DNA of 64,000 nucleotides, from contig JAMLGU010000004.1 of NCBI GenBank assembly GCA_023957575.1, positions 186,001 through 250,000 of the forward strand, given 5' to 3'. The translations under genes and the position numbers were made by a program. Under the pieces are notes generated by a model. That model made no database searches. It saw only the letters and a program-made list of their open reading frames with translations, and was not told where the DNA came from. The DNA comes from Chitinophagaceae bacterium. Lineage in GTDB: Bacteria; Bacteroidota; Bacteroidia; Chitinophagales; Chitinophagaceae. Positions 1 through 8,404 of the stretch are shown here, one piece after another. Position 1 is the first letter of the stretch. Every line of letters starts with the position of its first letter.

Positions 1-227
1 CCATGGAGGCAGTTAAGAAAGTACTCAGCTCTGTACGGGTATTTACGCTAGCTGAAAGTCTGGGAGGTGTAGAATCGTTAGCCAATCATCCTGCCACCAT
101 GACTCATGCTTCTGTACCGAGAGAAGAGCGGATTAAAAACGGATTGAGCGATTCACTTATCAGGCTGAGTGTGGGCATTGAAGATGCGGAAGACCTGATT
201 GAAGACTTGAAGCAGGCAATAGATTAG
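1..227 (+). CDS. Cystathionine gamma-synthase/lyase family PLP enzyme, C-terminal part
   Basis: This is the end of a gene that enters from outside the window; the frame is open to the first base and no start is visible. The residues SLGGVESLANHP, then TMTHAS and SLIRLSVGIED, form the conserved C-terminal stretch of Cys/Met-metabolism PLP enzymes (MetB, MetC, MegL). In this family the Arg of LIRLSVG binds the substrate carboxylate. The catalytic lysine lies upstream of the window, so synthase, beta-lyase and gamma-lyase cannot be told apart from this piece. The gene converges on ruvC across a gap that holds a dispersed repeat. Confidence 0.85.
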   Translation, partial: MEAVKKVLSSVRVFTLAESLGGVESLANHPATMTHASVPREERIKNGLSDSLIRLSVGIEDAEDLIEDLKQAID

Positions 228-319
228 TTTTAAATTCTGAAATATTAAATATTACAACCAATTCAGCTGCTACCTGAAGATGTCTTTGAAAAATTGTGTT
301 AGGACAGTTATTTTTTCCT

Positions 320-452
320 GTCATTTTTCGAGTGAAACGGAGTGAGAAATCTCCTCCTTTCCAAAACAATAAGACATCTACCTTCGGTCGATATGACCGT
401 GACAAAGAGTGAAATGACTGTGGGAAAGTACCGCAGGTTTAGGCAAGAAAAA
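320..452. repeat. Dispersed intergenic palindromic repeat, copy 1 (inverted relative to copy at 33.2 kb)
   Basis: The gap between two converging genes starts with GTCATTTTTCG...GAGAAATCT and ends in a stretch whose reverse complement (cttgcctaaacctgcg, then tcatttcactcttt, then catatcgaccgaaggtagat) matches 33246-33330 with only a handful of differences. The unit contains complementary GTCATTT/AAATGAC ends and is not coding. It is a mobile or spreading intergenic repeat by appearance; no transposase is linked to it. Confidence 0.75.
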
Positions 453-468
453 TTATTTCTCTTACCAT

Positions 469-1029
469 TTATTTGATGATTCTCGATGGGTTTTTTTTCA
501 AAAAATCATCCCATCCTTTAAGTGTGCCGCTTTTGTGTACTGGAGCATGTATTTGATAATGATGGCACATGGCTACAGCCAGCGCATCGGTGGCATCATA
601 GTAATCCGGCATTTCTTTCAGCGACAATATCTGCTGCAGCATCGCCCACACCTGTTCTTTAGCCGCATTACCATTTCCGGTAATGGCTTGCTTTACTTTT
701 CGGGGAGAGTATTCGGTAATGGGCAAGTGACTCTGCATGGCAGCAGCAATAGCAACTCCTTGTGCACGCCCTAATTTGAGCATACTTTGCACATTTTTAC
801 CAAAAAAAGGCGCTTCAATGGCAAATTCATGAGGTTTAAACTCTTTGATGATTTCCGTTACTTTCTGATAAATCAGGTGCAGTCTTTCATAACCTTCGAT
901 GCGGCTATTGAGTTTCAGAGAGCGCATTTCGTGTAAATGCACCTTATTTCCGGTACATTCAATAACGCTATAACCCATTATTAATGTGCCGGGATCAATA
1001 CCTAAAATTATTTTACCTGATCTTTGCAA
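469..1029 (-). CDS. ruvC: Crossover junction endodeoxyribonuclease RuvC
   Basis: RuvC cuts Holliday junctions after RuvAB branch migration in recombinational repair. The protein has 186 residues, close to the usual 160-190. The RNase H-like catalytic acids are visible: D12 in GIDPGT, E72 in AIEAPFFG, and D145/D148 in DATDALAVAMCH. The start must be a TTG (MQRSGKIILGIDPGT), because an in-frame TAA lies two codons upstream and no ATG precedes the first catalytic motif. It is transcribed away from the flippase-like gene at 1056, with only 26 bases between the two starts, so the promoters must overlap each other or the coding ends. ruvA and ruvB are not in the window. Confidence 0.95.
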   Translation of the reverse strand: MQRSGKIILGIDPGTLIMGYSVIECTGNKVHLHEMRSLKLNSRIEGYERLHLIYQKVTEIIKEFKPHEFAIEAPFFGKNVQSMLKLGRAQGVAIAAAMQSHLPITEYSPRKVKQAITGNGNAAKEQVWAMLQQILSLKEMPDYYDATDALAVAMCHHYQIHAPVHKSGTLKGWDDFLKKNPSRIIK

Positions 1030-1055
1030 GAATTATATATTTACCGTTTTAATTC

Positions 1056-2057
1056 ATGAAGGTTCCCAAAAATATAAAAATATTCATCAACTATTTTTTA
1101 GGGCCTGTTTTATTTGTTTGGTTAAGCTGGTCTATTTATAACCAAATAAAGTCACAAACAGGACTCAGAGAATCCTGGCAATATATAAAGGCGGCTTTCT
1201 CAAGCCCGTCGGTATTTTTATTGATTGGCACTTTTTTGTTAATGTTTGTGCATTGGGGTATAGAGGCTTTTAAGTGGCAGCTGGCTATTAAAGGAATACA
1301 AAAGGTCAATTTTTTAACAGCATATAAGGCCGTCTTATCGGGAGTTTCATTCTCAATGACCACACCCAACCGAATTGGAGAGTATTTTGGAAGGGTATTG
1401 TATGTAGAAGAAGGGAAACGTATTAAAGTAGCCTCCCTAACCATTGTTTGCAGCATGAGCCAGTTGATTACCACTATATTTATGGGTTTCATAGCGTTGT
1501 ATTTTTTGCGGGAGCCTATTGCGGAGGCAGGATTACTATCAATAGCATGGATAAGATCTGTTTTTTGGGGTATTTTTGCAGTTCTGATTGTATTTTTACT
1601 GTTTTATTTCAGAATTGCCTGGTTAGTAAAAATAATTAATACTTTGCCGGCTTTTCAGAAGTTTTCATGGGTAATTGAGGCGTTGGAGCAGTATAATGCA
1701 ACTAAATTGTTAAGATTTTTATCATTATCAGTAGGTAGATATTTTATATTTATATTGCAATACTATTTGTTATTGCAGTTTTTTGGAGTAGTAATGGGTT
1801 TTGGTGAGGTTTGGATTTCTGTGGGTGCAATGTTTTTATTGATGGCCATCATACCAACTATTGCGCTTTTTACGGACCTCACCTTGAAAAATGAAATTAA
1901 TTTAAAATTGCTGGGCTTATTTAATACTAACCATTTAGGTATAAGTTTGACAACACTCGGCGTATGGATAATAAACCTTGTGATACCGGCTATAATAGGC
2001 AGTTTGCTAATCTTAGGTATCAGGAGGATTTTAAAAAATAAATATGAAGACATTTAA
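1056..2057 (+). CDS. Lysylphosphatidylglycerol synthase-TM/flippase-like (UPF0104) membrane protein
   Basis: This is a 333-residue integral membrane protein with about eight hydrophobic segments. It has the family's central motif region (GVSFSMTTPNRIGEYFGR), in which TPNRIGE resembles the signature of the LPG synthase/flippase-like membrane domain (AglD/MprF N-domain superfamily). Members move or anchor lipid-linked compounds across the inner membrane; the substrate here is unknown. There is no C-terminal LPG-synthase catalytic domain, so it is not a full MprF. The stop overlaps the start of the DUF3108 gene by 14 bases, which indicates co-translation with that exported protein. Confidence 0.8.
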   Translation: MKVPKNIKIFINYFLGPVLFVWLSWSIYNQIKSQTGLRESWQYIKAAFSSPSVFLLIGTFLLMFVHWGIEAFKWQLAIKGIQKVNFLTAYKAVLSGVSFSMTTPNRIGEYFGRVLYVEEGKRIKVASLTIVCSMSQLITTIFMGFIALYFLREPIAEAGLLSIAWIRSVFWGIFAVLIVFLLFYFRIAWLVKIINTLPAFQKFSWVIEALEQYNATKLLRFLSLSVGRYFIFILQYYLLLQFFGVVMGFGEVWISVGAMFLLMAIIPTIALFTDLTLKNEINLKLLGLFNTNHLGISLTTLGVWIINLVIPAIIGSLLILGIRRILKNKYEDI

Positions 2058-2874
2058 GTTAGTGATTATTCCTTTTGTTTTCCTGATGATTTCGGGAAAA
2101 AAAGATATTTCTTTTAACAATAACCAATCAGCTTCTACTGCAAGTTGTTATATTGAAAACACGAGTTTTCAACCTGGAGAAAAGGTGGGTTTTTCAGTAT
2201 ATTATTCAGTTCCCGGAAATTTTTTAAACGTATCGGCCGGGGTGGGTTCTTTTACTACCACGCTTGAAAAGCTAAATGGCAGAAATGTTTACCATATCGT
2301 TGGTGAAGGGCGCACACTGCCTTCTTATGAATGGGCATATAAGGCAAAAGATGTTTATGAAACCTATATGGATGTAGAAACTATGCAGCCGTTAAAATTT
2401 GTAAGAAACGTGAACGAAGGCGGCTATAAAAAATATGAAAATGTCAATTTCAATAAATCGGCAAATACCGCCATCACTAATGAAGGCGTTTTTAAAGTTC
2501 CTACCTGTGTGCATGATGTAATGAGCGCCGTATTTTATGCCCGCAATATTGATTTCAATAAACTTCGCGTTAATGACAGAGTGCCAATTAATTTATTTTT
2601 GGATAACGAGATATTCCAAATGTATGTTCGCTATGTAGGAAAAGAAACCATCAGCACTAAATATGGGAAATTTAAAACGATTGTTTTTAAACCACTTACC
2701 ATCAAAGGAACCATTTTTGAAGGTGGCGAAAAAATGACTGTATGGGTAACAGACGACAGGAATCGTATGCCTGTGAGAATTGAAAGCCCCATCATTGTTG
2801 GTAAGGTCAGAATAGATATGACCAGTTTTCAGGGTTTGAAAAATCCAATGAGCGCCCTGATAAAGAAGTTTTAA
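2044..2874 (+). CDS. DUF3108 domain exported protein
   Basis: The protein has 276 residues with an N-terminal hydrophobic signal (about residues 4-18) and no lipobox cysteine, so it is probably periplasmic. Residues about 35-270 read as a beta-rich DUF3108 domain: FQPGEKVGFSVYYS near the N-terminus, and KTIVFKPLTIKGTIFEGGEKMTV followed by PVRIESPI near the C-terminus. The biochemical role of this family is not established. It overlaps the upstream flippase-like gene by 14 bases, which suggests a shared envelope task. Its stop overlaps the stop of the converging MBL gene by four bases. Confidence 0.8.
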   Translation: MKTFKLVIIPFVFLMISGKKDISFNNNQSASTASCYIENTSFQPGEKVGFSVYYSVPGNFLNVSAGVGSFTTTLEKLNGRNVYHIVGEGRTLPSYEWAYKAKDVYETYMDVETMQPLKFVRNVNEGGYKKYENVNFNKSANTAITNEGVFKVPTCVHDVMSAVFYARNIDFNKLRVNDRVPINLFLDNEIFQMYVRYVGKETISTKYGKFKTIVFKPLTIKGTIFEGGEKMTVWVTDDRNRMPVRIESPIIVGKVRIDMTSFQGLKNPMSALIKKF

Positions 2875-3731
2875 ATTTCGCTCAATTTAAAAAACTCCTT
2901 CGGTCTGATTCCTTTTTCGGTTTGTTGAAGCGTACAACATTCATGAGCAGCATCATGCTCAAAAAACAGAATATAATCGTTTTCCAGCGCTTCATTTAAA
3001 AATTGTTCTTTCTCGGTCATTGTTATCAGTGGCCGGGTATCATAACCCATCACATAGGGTAATGGAACATGAGCATAGGAAGGCAGCAGGTCAGCCATAT
3101 ACACAATTGTCTTTCCTTTGTATTTTATTTGTGGCAACATCATGGCATCCGTATGGCCATTTGCAAATCTAATATCAAAATCATTAAAGAATGGCGCCGA
3201 TTCCAATTTTCCAAATTCATGCGTTTTTTTCTCTACAAACCGTAACTGCCCGCTTTCCTGAATTGGCAAAATGTTTTCTTTCAGAAAACTGGCTTTTTCT
3301 CTGGCATTGGGTTCGGTAGCCCATTTCCAGTGTTCCCGATTACTCCAATAAACAGCATTTTTAAATGCCGGAACCAGTTTTTCGCCATCCCGCTCAATAG
3401 CGCCACCACAGTGGTCAAAATGCAGATGTGTTAAAAACACGTCGGTAATATCGTTCCGATGAAACCCATAAGCAGCGAGGCTTTTGTCCAAATTATCGTC
3501 GCCATGAAGATAATAATGGCCAAAAAATTTTTCACTCTGTTTGTTACCCATGCCACAATCCACAAGTATCAGTTTACCCGCATCTTCGATGAGCCAACTG
3601 CGAAGCGCCCAACTACACATATTGTTTTCATCGGCAGCGTTCAGTTTGTTCCAAATGCTTTTGGGTACCACGCCAAACATGGCGCCTCCATCTAATTTAA
3701 AATGCCCGCAATTAATACTATAAAGGTTCAT
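2871..3731 (-). CDS. MBL-fold metallo-hydrolase (AHL-lactonase-like subgroup)
   Basis: The metallo-beta-lactamase fold is shown by THLHFDH at residues 101-107 (H102, H104, D106, H107), H193 in NGHTDA, D214 in YMADLLP and H259 in FFEHDA. These are the full set of ligands for a two-metal hydrolase. The 286-residue single-domain layout and the WLIEDAGKLILVDCG lead-in fit the lactonase-like MBL group (AttM/AiiA-type relatives), but the substrate cannot be read from the sequence. There is no signal peptide, so it is cytoplasmic. It follows the MFS gene by five bases and is probably co-transcribed with it. Confidence 0.85.
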   Translation of the reverse strand: MNLYSINCGHFKLDGGAMFGVVPKSIWNKLNAADENNMCSWALRSWLIEDAGKLILVDCGMGNKQSEKFFGHYYLHGDDNLDKSLAAYGFHRNDITDVFLTHLHFDHCGGAIERDGEKLVPAFKNAVYWSNREHWKWATEPNAREKASFLKENILPIQESGQLRFVEKKTHEFGKLESAPFFNDFDIRFANGHTDAMMLPQIKYKGKTIVYMADLLPSYAHVPLPYVMGYDTRPLITMTEKEQFLNEALENDYILFFEHDAAHECCTLQQTEKGIRPKEFFKLSEI

Positions 3732-3736
3732 AATTT

Positions 3737-5062
3737 TTATGATTCAGTGACTAATTTCAATTTCCCTTGTTTTTGTAATGCTGTAAACAACCAGAAGAAA
3801 CCTATGGCAAAGAAAATGATCAAAGATAATATCGAGTTTTTCATATTGCCTGTAATTTCTTCAATGTAACCAAATATAAAAATTCCGATTACAATGGCCA
3901 CTTTTTCGGTAAAGTCATAATAACTGAAAAAAGATGCCGTATCTTTTGTTTCGGGCATCAACTTGGAGTAGGTAGATCGGCTTAATGATTGAATCCCCCC
4001 CATTACCAGGCCCACCAGCGCCGCTAATCCATAAAAATAGTACTCGGCGCTGTAGCCATTCTCTACAATGCCTGCTGTATAAAAAGCCAACAGGCAGATA
4101 CATATCCAAAATATAATAACACCTAACAAGACTTTTAAATTTCCAAATATAGCCGACAGCCGCGACATACCCCATGCGCCCAGTATGGCCACCAATTGAA
4201 TAATGACTACCGTAATTATCAATTTGGTATCGGGCAGTTTTAGCAGTTTGCTGCCAAAAATAGTAGCTGCCAGCATCACCGTTTGCACCCCCATACTATA
4301 AAAAAAGAAACCTCTTAAAAACCGCTTCAATACAGGCAAATGTGTTATCTGATTATAAACTTTTTTGATTTCGGCAAAGCCGTCTTTAAAAATATTGCCT
4401 TTTGCCTTTGCTTTTACTTTTGCATTGGGCAGCCGGGCAAAGGTTATTTGGGCAAAGCCAAACCACCAGATTCCAACCAATAGAAAGGTAATGCGGGTAG
4501 CCAGCCCCTGATCCGACATAAATACTACTAAAGCAAAGCCTACCATTTGCATAATGACACTGCCGATGTAACCAAACGAAAAACCTCGTGCACTTATTCG
4601 ATCCCTATCTTCAGGTGCGGCAATTTCGGGTAAAAAAGCATTATAAAAAACAAGGCTGCCTACAAAACCCATAGCGGCTAACATAAAACCAATAATACCA
4701 AAGCCTAATGTGTCCGATTTAAAAAAGAACAGTGAACTGCTCCCAAGAGCGCCTAAATAACAAAAAAAGCGCATGAAATTTTTCTTATTGCCCCGTGTAT
4801 CTGCTATTGAAGTAAGTATAGGATAAGACAACGCAATGATTAGATAGGCTACTGCCAAAATATAATCATATAATGAAGAGTTTACAAATTTGCGCCCCAG
4901 AAAACTTACCTCATGTGTGCCATTTCCATTGGTAACTGCCAAAAAGTATATTGGAAAAAAAGTAGTGGTAATAACGAGATTATAAACTGAGTTTGCCCAA
5001 TCGTACATTGCCCATCCATTAATCACCCTTTTGGATGCCGTTTGTGTGGTACCTTCAATCAT
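3737..5062 (-). CDS. MFS transporter, UMF1/Atg22-like family
   Basis: This 441-residue protein has about twelve membrane spans. It starts with the WAMYDWANSVYNLVITTTFFP block (positions about 17-38) that marks the UMF1 (Atg22-like) branch of the major facilitator superfamily. The second half carries GGIQSLSRSTYSKLMPE, also typical of that branch. Yeast Atg22 exports amino acids from the vacuole; bacterial members are predicted small-solute exporters of unknown substrate. It is the first gene of a two-gene unit with the MBL hydrolase and is divergent from the S9 peptidase gene. Confidence 0.85.
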   Translation of the reverse strand: MIEGTTQTASKRVINGWAMYDWANSVYNLVITTTFFPIYFLAVTNGNGTHEVSFLGRKFVNSSLYDYILAVAYLIIALSYPILTSIADTRGNKKNFMRFFCYLGALGSSSLFFFKSDTLGFGIIGFMLAAMGFVGSLVFYNAFLPEIAAPEDRDRISARGFSFGYIGSVIMQMVGFALVVFMSDQGLATRITFLLVGIWWFGFAQITFARLPNAKVKAKAKGNIFKDGFAEIKKVYNQITHLPVLKRFLRGFFFYSMGVQTVMLAATIFGSKLLKLPDTKLIITVVIIQLVAILGAWGMSRLSAIFGNLKVLLGVIIFWICICLLAFYTAGIVENGYSAEYYFYGLAALVGLVMGGIQSLSRSTYSKLMPETKDTASFFSYYDFTEKVAIVIGIFIFGYIEEITGNMKNSILSLIIFFAIGFFWLFTALQKQGKLKLVTES

Positions 5063-5190
5063 GGAATAAAATTAGGGAAACTGACTCGATTTAGTACAAT
5101 TTTTGGAGCGGCCAAATAAATTGATAAGAGACATTAAAAACGTTTTAAATAGTCATACCTTCACGACCGTTAAAATAAATTGTAATTTAT

Positions 5191-8100
5191 ATGAACAAGA
5201 GCTTGTTATTCGGAATGATTTTCCTTTTTTCAATAAACCTTCATGCGCAAAAGCCTGCCAAAGACACTACTGCAAAAATGATAAACTGGAAAGATGTCTC
5301 CAATTGGAAGTCAATGCAGCCCATGAACGTAAAAATTTCGGCTGACGGCAAATGGTTTGCCTATCCCATGCTTACTGTAGAAGGCGATGGAGAATTGATT
5401 GTTCAAAAAATAAAGGATACTGTTGTAAAAAAGTATTCAATTGGCGGCACTTCTATGCCATCGTTTCAATTTTCGGAAAATGGCCGATGGTTAGTGTATA
5501 AAGAAGGACCAAAGTATAAGGAAATGCAGGCAGCCATGAAAAACCCAATGGCTCCCAGGGGCAGTGATAAACTGTACGTGATAGATCTACTTAAAGATAA
5601 AAAAACCGAATTTGAAAAAGTGGGTGGTTTTAAACTGAATAATAAGCAGTCAACCTATCTGGCATTTACAATAACGCCAGACAGAGGAGGAGCTGCTCCG
5701 GCAATTGCCGGTCAGGCCGGCTCTATGGCAAGCAGAACAACTTCCTTTGACTTAGTGGTACTGGAATTGGAAAGCGGAAAAATAATTAATATTGGAAATG
5801 TGGGCGAATTTGATTTCAATACACAGGGAGACTTATTGGCCTACGCTGTAGATGCCGCCAATAAAATTGCAAACGGGCTGTATGTTTTTAATTTGAAAAA
5901 TCAACAAACAATTGTTTTGGATAATGATAAAACCACTTATAAATCGCTCAACTGGAAAAAGGACAAAGATGCGCTTACTGCCTTAAAAATGACTAAGGAC
6001 GAAAAATTTAAAAAGGATAAAGGAGCTGTGATTGCCGTTAAAAATATTTCTGCCAAACCAGAAATTTTCAGCTACGATCCTGTAAAAGACTCTGCACATT
6101 TTCCGGCTAAGATGACAATCAGTGGAGAAAGAACTCCTTTTTGGTCTGAAGATATGACCCGTGTTTTCTTTGGCATCAATACGCTTGAAGCCGTAAAGAA
6201 AGAACTGGCAGCAGATACCGCCATGAAGAAAAAATTAACAGCGCCTTCAAAGGATACTATGGCCTTAACGCTTGAAAAAATAAAAGCAGACACCAGTATT
6301 AAATCCATCGAAGACCTGAAAAAGGTTTTGGCCAGAACCGATACCTCAAAAATGAAAATGCCGCAACCTACACCCGAAAAGAAAAACGATGCCGCTAAAC
6401 CTGATATGACCATTTGGCACTGGAAAGACAAACGCTTACAAAGTGTGCAGCAGGTAATGGAGCAGCAGGATAAAAATTTTTCATATATCGCCATGTATGA
6501 CATCGGTACCAAAAACTTTACACAATTGAACGACAGCACCAAACGACTTTTGAATATTTTCCCCAATGAAAAATTTGCATTAGCCGAGGATGTGGATGCC
6601 TATCAGTTAGAGCAGGGCCTGAACGGTCAGTCATATTCAGATTTATACATTGTAAATCTTAAAAACGGCAACAGCAAATTGTTTAAGAAAAAATTTTATT
6701 CCCCTTCGTTTTCATCCAGACCCAAAGCTTCGATAGACGGTGAAAAATTTGTGTATGGCGAAGATGGCAATTATTACGTTTTTGATATCCCCTCACAAAA
6801 TTCTATCAATCTTACCGGGAAACTGCCGGTGAGCTTTGTTGATGTAGAAGATGATCATAATGTTACCAAACCTTTAACCGGATTTCTGGGCTGGAGCAAC
6901 GATAGTCGTTATGTACTGATAAGTGATGGCTGGGACATTTGGCAAATAGCTGCCAACGGAAAAAGCGCCTCTAACCTCACAAAAGACGGTCGAACCACAA
7001 AAACCCGATATCAAAACAGGTTTACGCTTGACCCGGAAGAAAAAGGATATGATTATTCAAAGCCCCAATATTTCAGAGTGTATGGCGAGCAGAATAAAAA
7101 AGCAGGAATTGCCCGAATAGAACCCGGTAAACAGGGCTTGAACTCGGGTTCCAAAAAACTAATTTGGGATGATGTAACCATCAACAGTTTATTAAAATCT
7201 AAAAATGCTGATGTTTTTGTTTTTTCCAAGGAAGATAATAATAAACCTACAGAGTATTTTGCAGCAAACAATCAGTTGTTAGATCCGGTGCAGATAACAA
7301 AAAATGCCCCCGATTACAATAAATATTTGTGGAGTGCGGGAATAAAGCTTGTGAATTATGTAACAGAAAAAGGAGACTCCCTTCAAGGCACTTTATTTTT
7401 ACCGGCCGGTTATCAGGAAGGGAAAAAGTACCCTACCCTGGTTTATTATTACGAAAAACTATCGCAAACAGCCCATAATTATTCAAATCCATCTTTTCCC
7501 GGCGGAGGCTGGCATCCTACCATGTACACCGGAAACGGATATGCAGTATTTATTCCCGATATTGTTTATAAACTCGATGACCCTGGAATGAGCGCCGTGT
7601 GGGCGGTAGTTCCTGCCGTTAAAGAAGCAATCAAAACCGGTGTGATTGATGCAGACAAAATTGGCATTACAGGACATAGCTGGGGTGGTTATCAAACTGC
7701 ATTTCTGATTACGCAAACTAATATGTTTAAAGCCGCAGCAGCAGGAGCGCCGCTTACAGATATGGTAAGTATGTACAACCTTATTTACTGGAACAGCGGC
7801 GGCGGCAATATGTCAATTTTTGAGGCTTCACAAGGCCGTTTCAGAGGGGCGCCCTGGGAAAACTGGGATTCTTATCTTAGAAACTCTCCTATTTATCATG
7901 TAAAGAATGTAAAAACCCCCTTATTATTATTGCACAATGATAAAGATGGCGCTGTAGATTTTACTCAGGGAGTTGAATATTACAATGCTTTGAGGCGGCT
8001 TCAAAAACCGGTGGTAATGTTACAGTATAAGGGAGAAAATCATGGTTTATCCAAGTTAGAAAACAGAAAAGATTATGCTGTCCGTATGATGGAGTTTTTT

Positions 8101-8196
8101 GATCATTACTTAAAAGGCAAGCCAATGCCCGAGTGGTTGAAGAACGGAGTGGACAAACTAAAACTTGCCGACCATCTGGAGGAAAGAGCATTCTAA
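5191..8196 (+). CDS. S9 family prolyl oligopeptidase-like serine peptidase
   Basis: The protein has 1001 residues with a signal peptide (MNKSLLFGMIFLFSINLHAQ), so it is exported. An N-terminal beta-propeller-like region (about 35-700) precedes an alpha/beta-hydrolase domain. The catalytic triad is visible as S830 in GHSWGGYQ, D919 in HNDKDGAV and H951 in GENHGLSK. Enzymes of this type cleave short peptides in the periplasm and gate access with the propeller. An insertion rich in Lys and Thr (about 325-410) is an unusual linker inside the propeller. It is transcribed alone, divergent from the MFS gene. Peptide transporters of the OPT and POT families lie 2-6 kb downstream and could import its products; that link is inference. 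Confidence 0.92.
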   Translation: MNKSLLFGMIFLFSINLHAQKPAKDTTAKMINWKDVSNWKSMQPMNVKISADGKWFAYPMLTVEGDGELIVQKIKDTVVKKYSIGGTSMPSFQFSENGRWLVYKEGPKYKEMQAAMKNPMAPRGSDKLYVIDLLKDKKTEFEKVGGFKLNNKQSTYLAFTITPDRGGAAPAIAGQAGSMASRTTSFDLVVLELESGKIINIGNVGEFDFNTQGDLLAYAVDAANKIANGLYVFNLKNQQTIVLDNDKTTYKSLNWKKDKDALTALKMTKDEKFKKDKGAVIAVKNISAKPEIFSYDPVKDSAHFPAKMTISGERTPFWSEDMTRVFFGINTLEAVKKELAADTAMKKKLTAPSKDTMALTLEKIKADTSIKSIEDLKKVLARTDTSKMKMPQPTPEKKNDAAKPDMTIWHWKDKRLQSVQQVMEQQDKNFSYIAMYDIGTKNFTQLNDSTKRLLNIFPNEKFALAEDVDAYQLEQGLNGQSYSDLYIVNLKNGNSKLFKKKFYSPSFSSRPKASIDGEKFVYGEDGNYYVFDIPSQNSINLTGKLPVSFVDVEDDHNVTKPLTGFLGWSNDSRYVLISDGWDIWQIAANGKSASNLTKDGRTTKTRYQNRFTLDPEEKGYDYSKPQYFRVYGEQNKKAGIARIEPGKQGLNSGSKKLIWDDVTINSLLKSKNADVFVFSKEDNNKPTEYFAANNQLLDPVQITKNAPDYNKYLWSAGIKLVNYVTEKGDSLQGTLFLPAGYQEGKKYPTLVYYYEKLSQTAHNYSNPSFPGGGWHPTMYTGNGYAVFIPDIVYKLDDPGMSAVWAVVPAVKEAIKTGVIDADKIGITGHSWGGYQTAFLITQTNMFKAAAAGAPLTDMVSMYNLIYWNSGGGNMSIFEASQGRFRGAPWENWDSYLRNSPIYHVKNVKTPLLLLHNDKDGAVDFTQGVEYYNALRRLQKPVVMLQYKGENHGLSKLENRKDYAVRMMEFFDHYLKGKPMPEWLKNGVDKLKLADHLEERAF

Positions 8197-8224
8197 AAAG
8201 CAATTGCAGTGTAAAAGCGGTATT

Positions 8225-8377
8225 TTATCTTTTGTCTTTATACGCTTCATCTCTTGTTCCTCCATGTCCTTTGGCAACCACATTCAGGATTCGGAAGTTG
8301 AGGAAAAAGAACTTAAAAAACTGGATAACAGGGTTTTGCATCTTAAATTTTTCAAATTTCGATATTCTTTCAGACAT
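8225..8377 (-). CDS. Small 50-residue protein behind the SQR-like gene
   Basis: Reading the minus strand in the gap after the S9 gene gives an intact 50-codon frame, ATG at 8377 to TAA at 8225. It starts MSERISKFEKFKMQNPVIQF, has a hydrophobic aromatic middle (QFFKFFFLNFRILNVV, about 19-34) and ends KGHGGTRDEAYKDKR. The balance of an amphipathic or membrane-associated segment with a charged tail, and the GHGGTR block, look like a real conserved small protein and not chance. It begins 27 bases after the stop of the SQR-like flavoprotein gene, so it is probably the last gene of that transcript. I do not recognise a function. A membrane-associated partner of the flavoprotein is one possibility. 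Confidence 0.7.
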   Translation of the reverse strand: MSERISKFEKFKMQNPVIQFFKFFFLNFRILNVVAKGHGGTRDEAYKDKR

Positions 8378-8404
8378 GATATTAGTTTTTGAAGGTTGGT
8401 AAAA

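Noticed and set aside
8133-8402. Plus-strand frames of 75-89 codons behind the S9 gene
   Set aside because: They overlap the S9 gene end and the minus-strand 50-codon gene, which has better protein character; the plus frames are its shadows.
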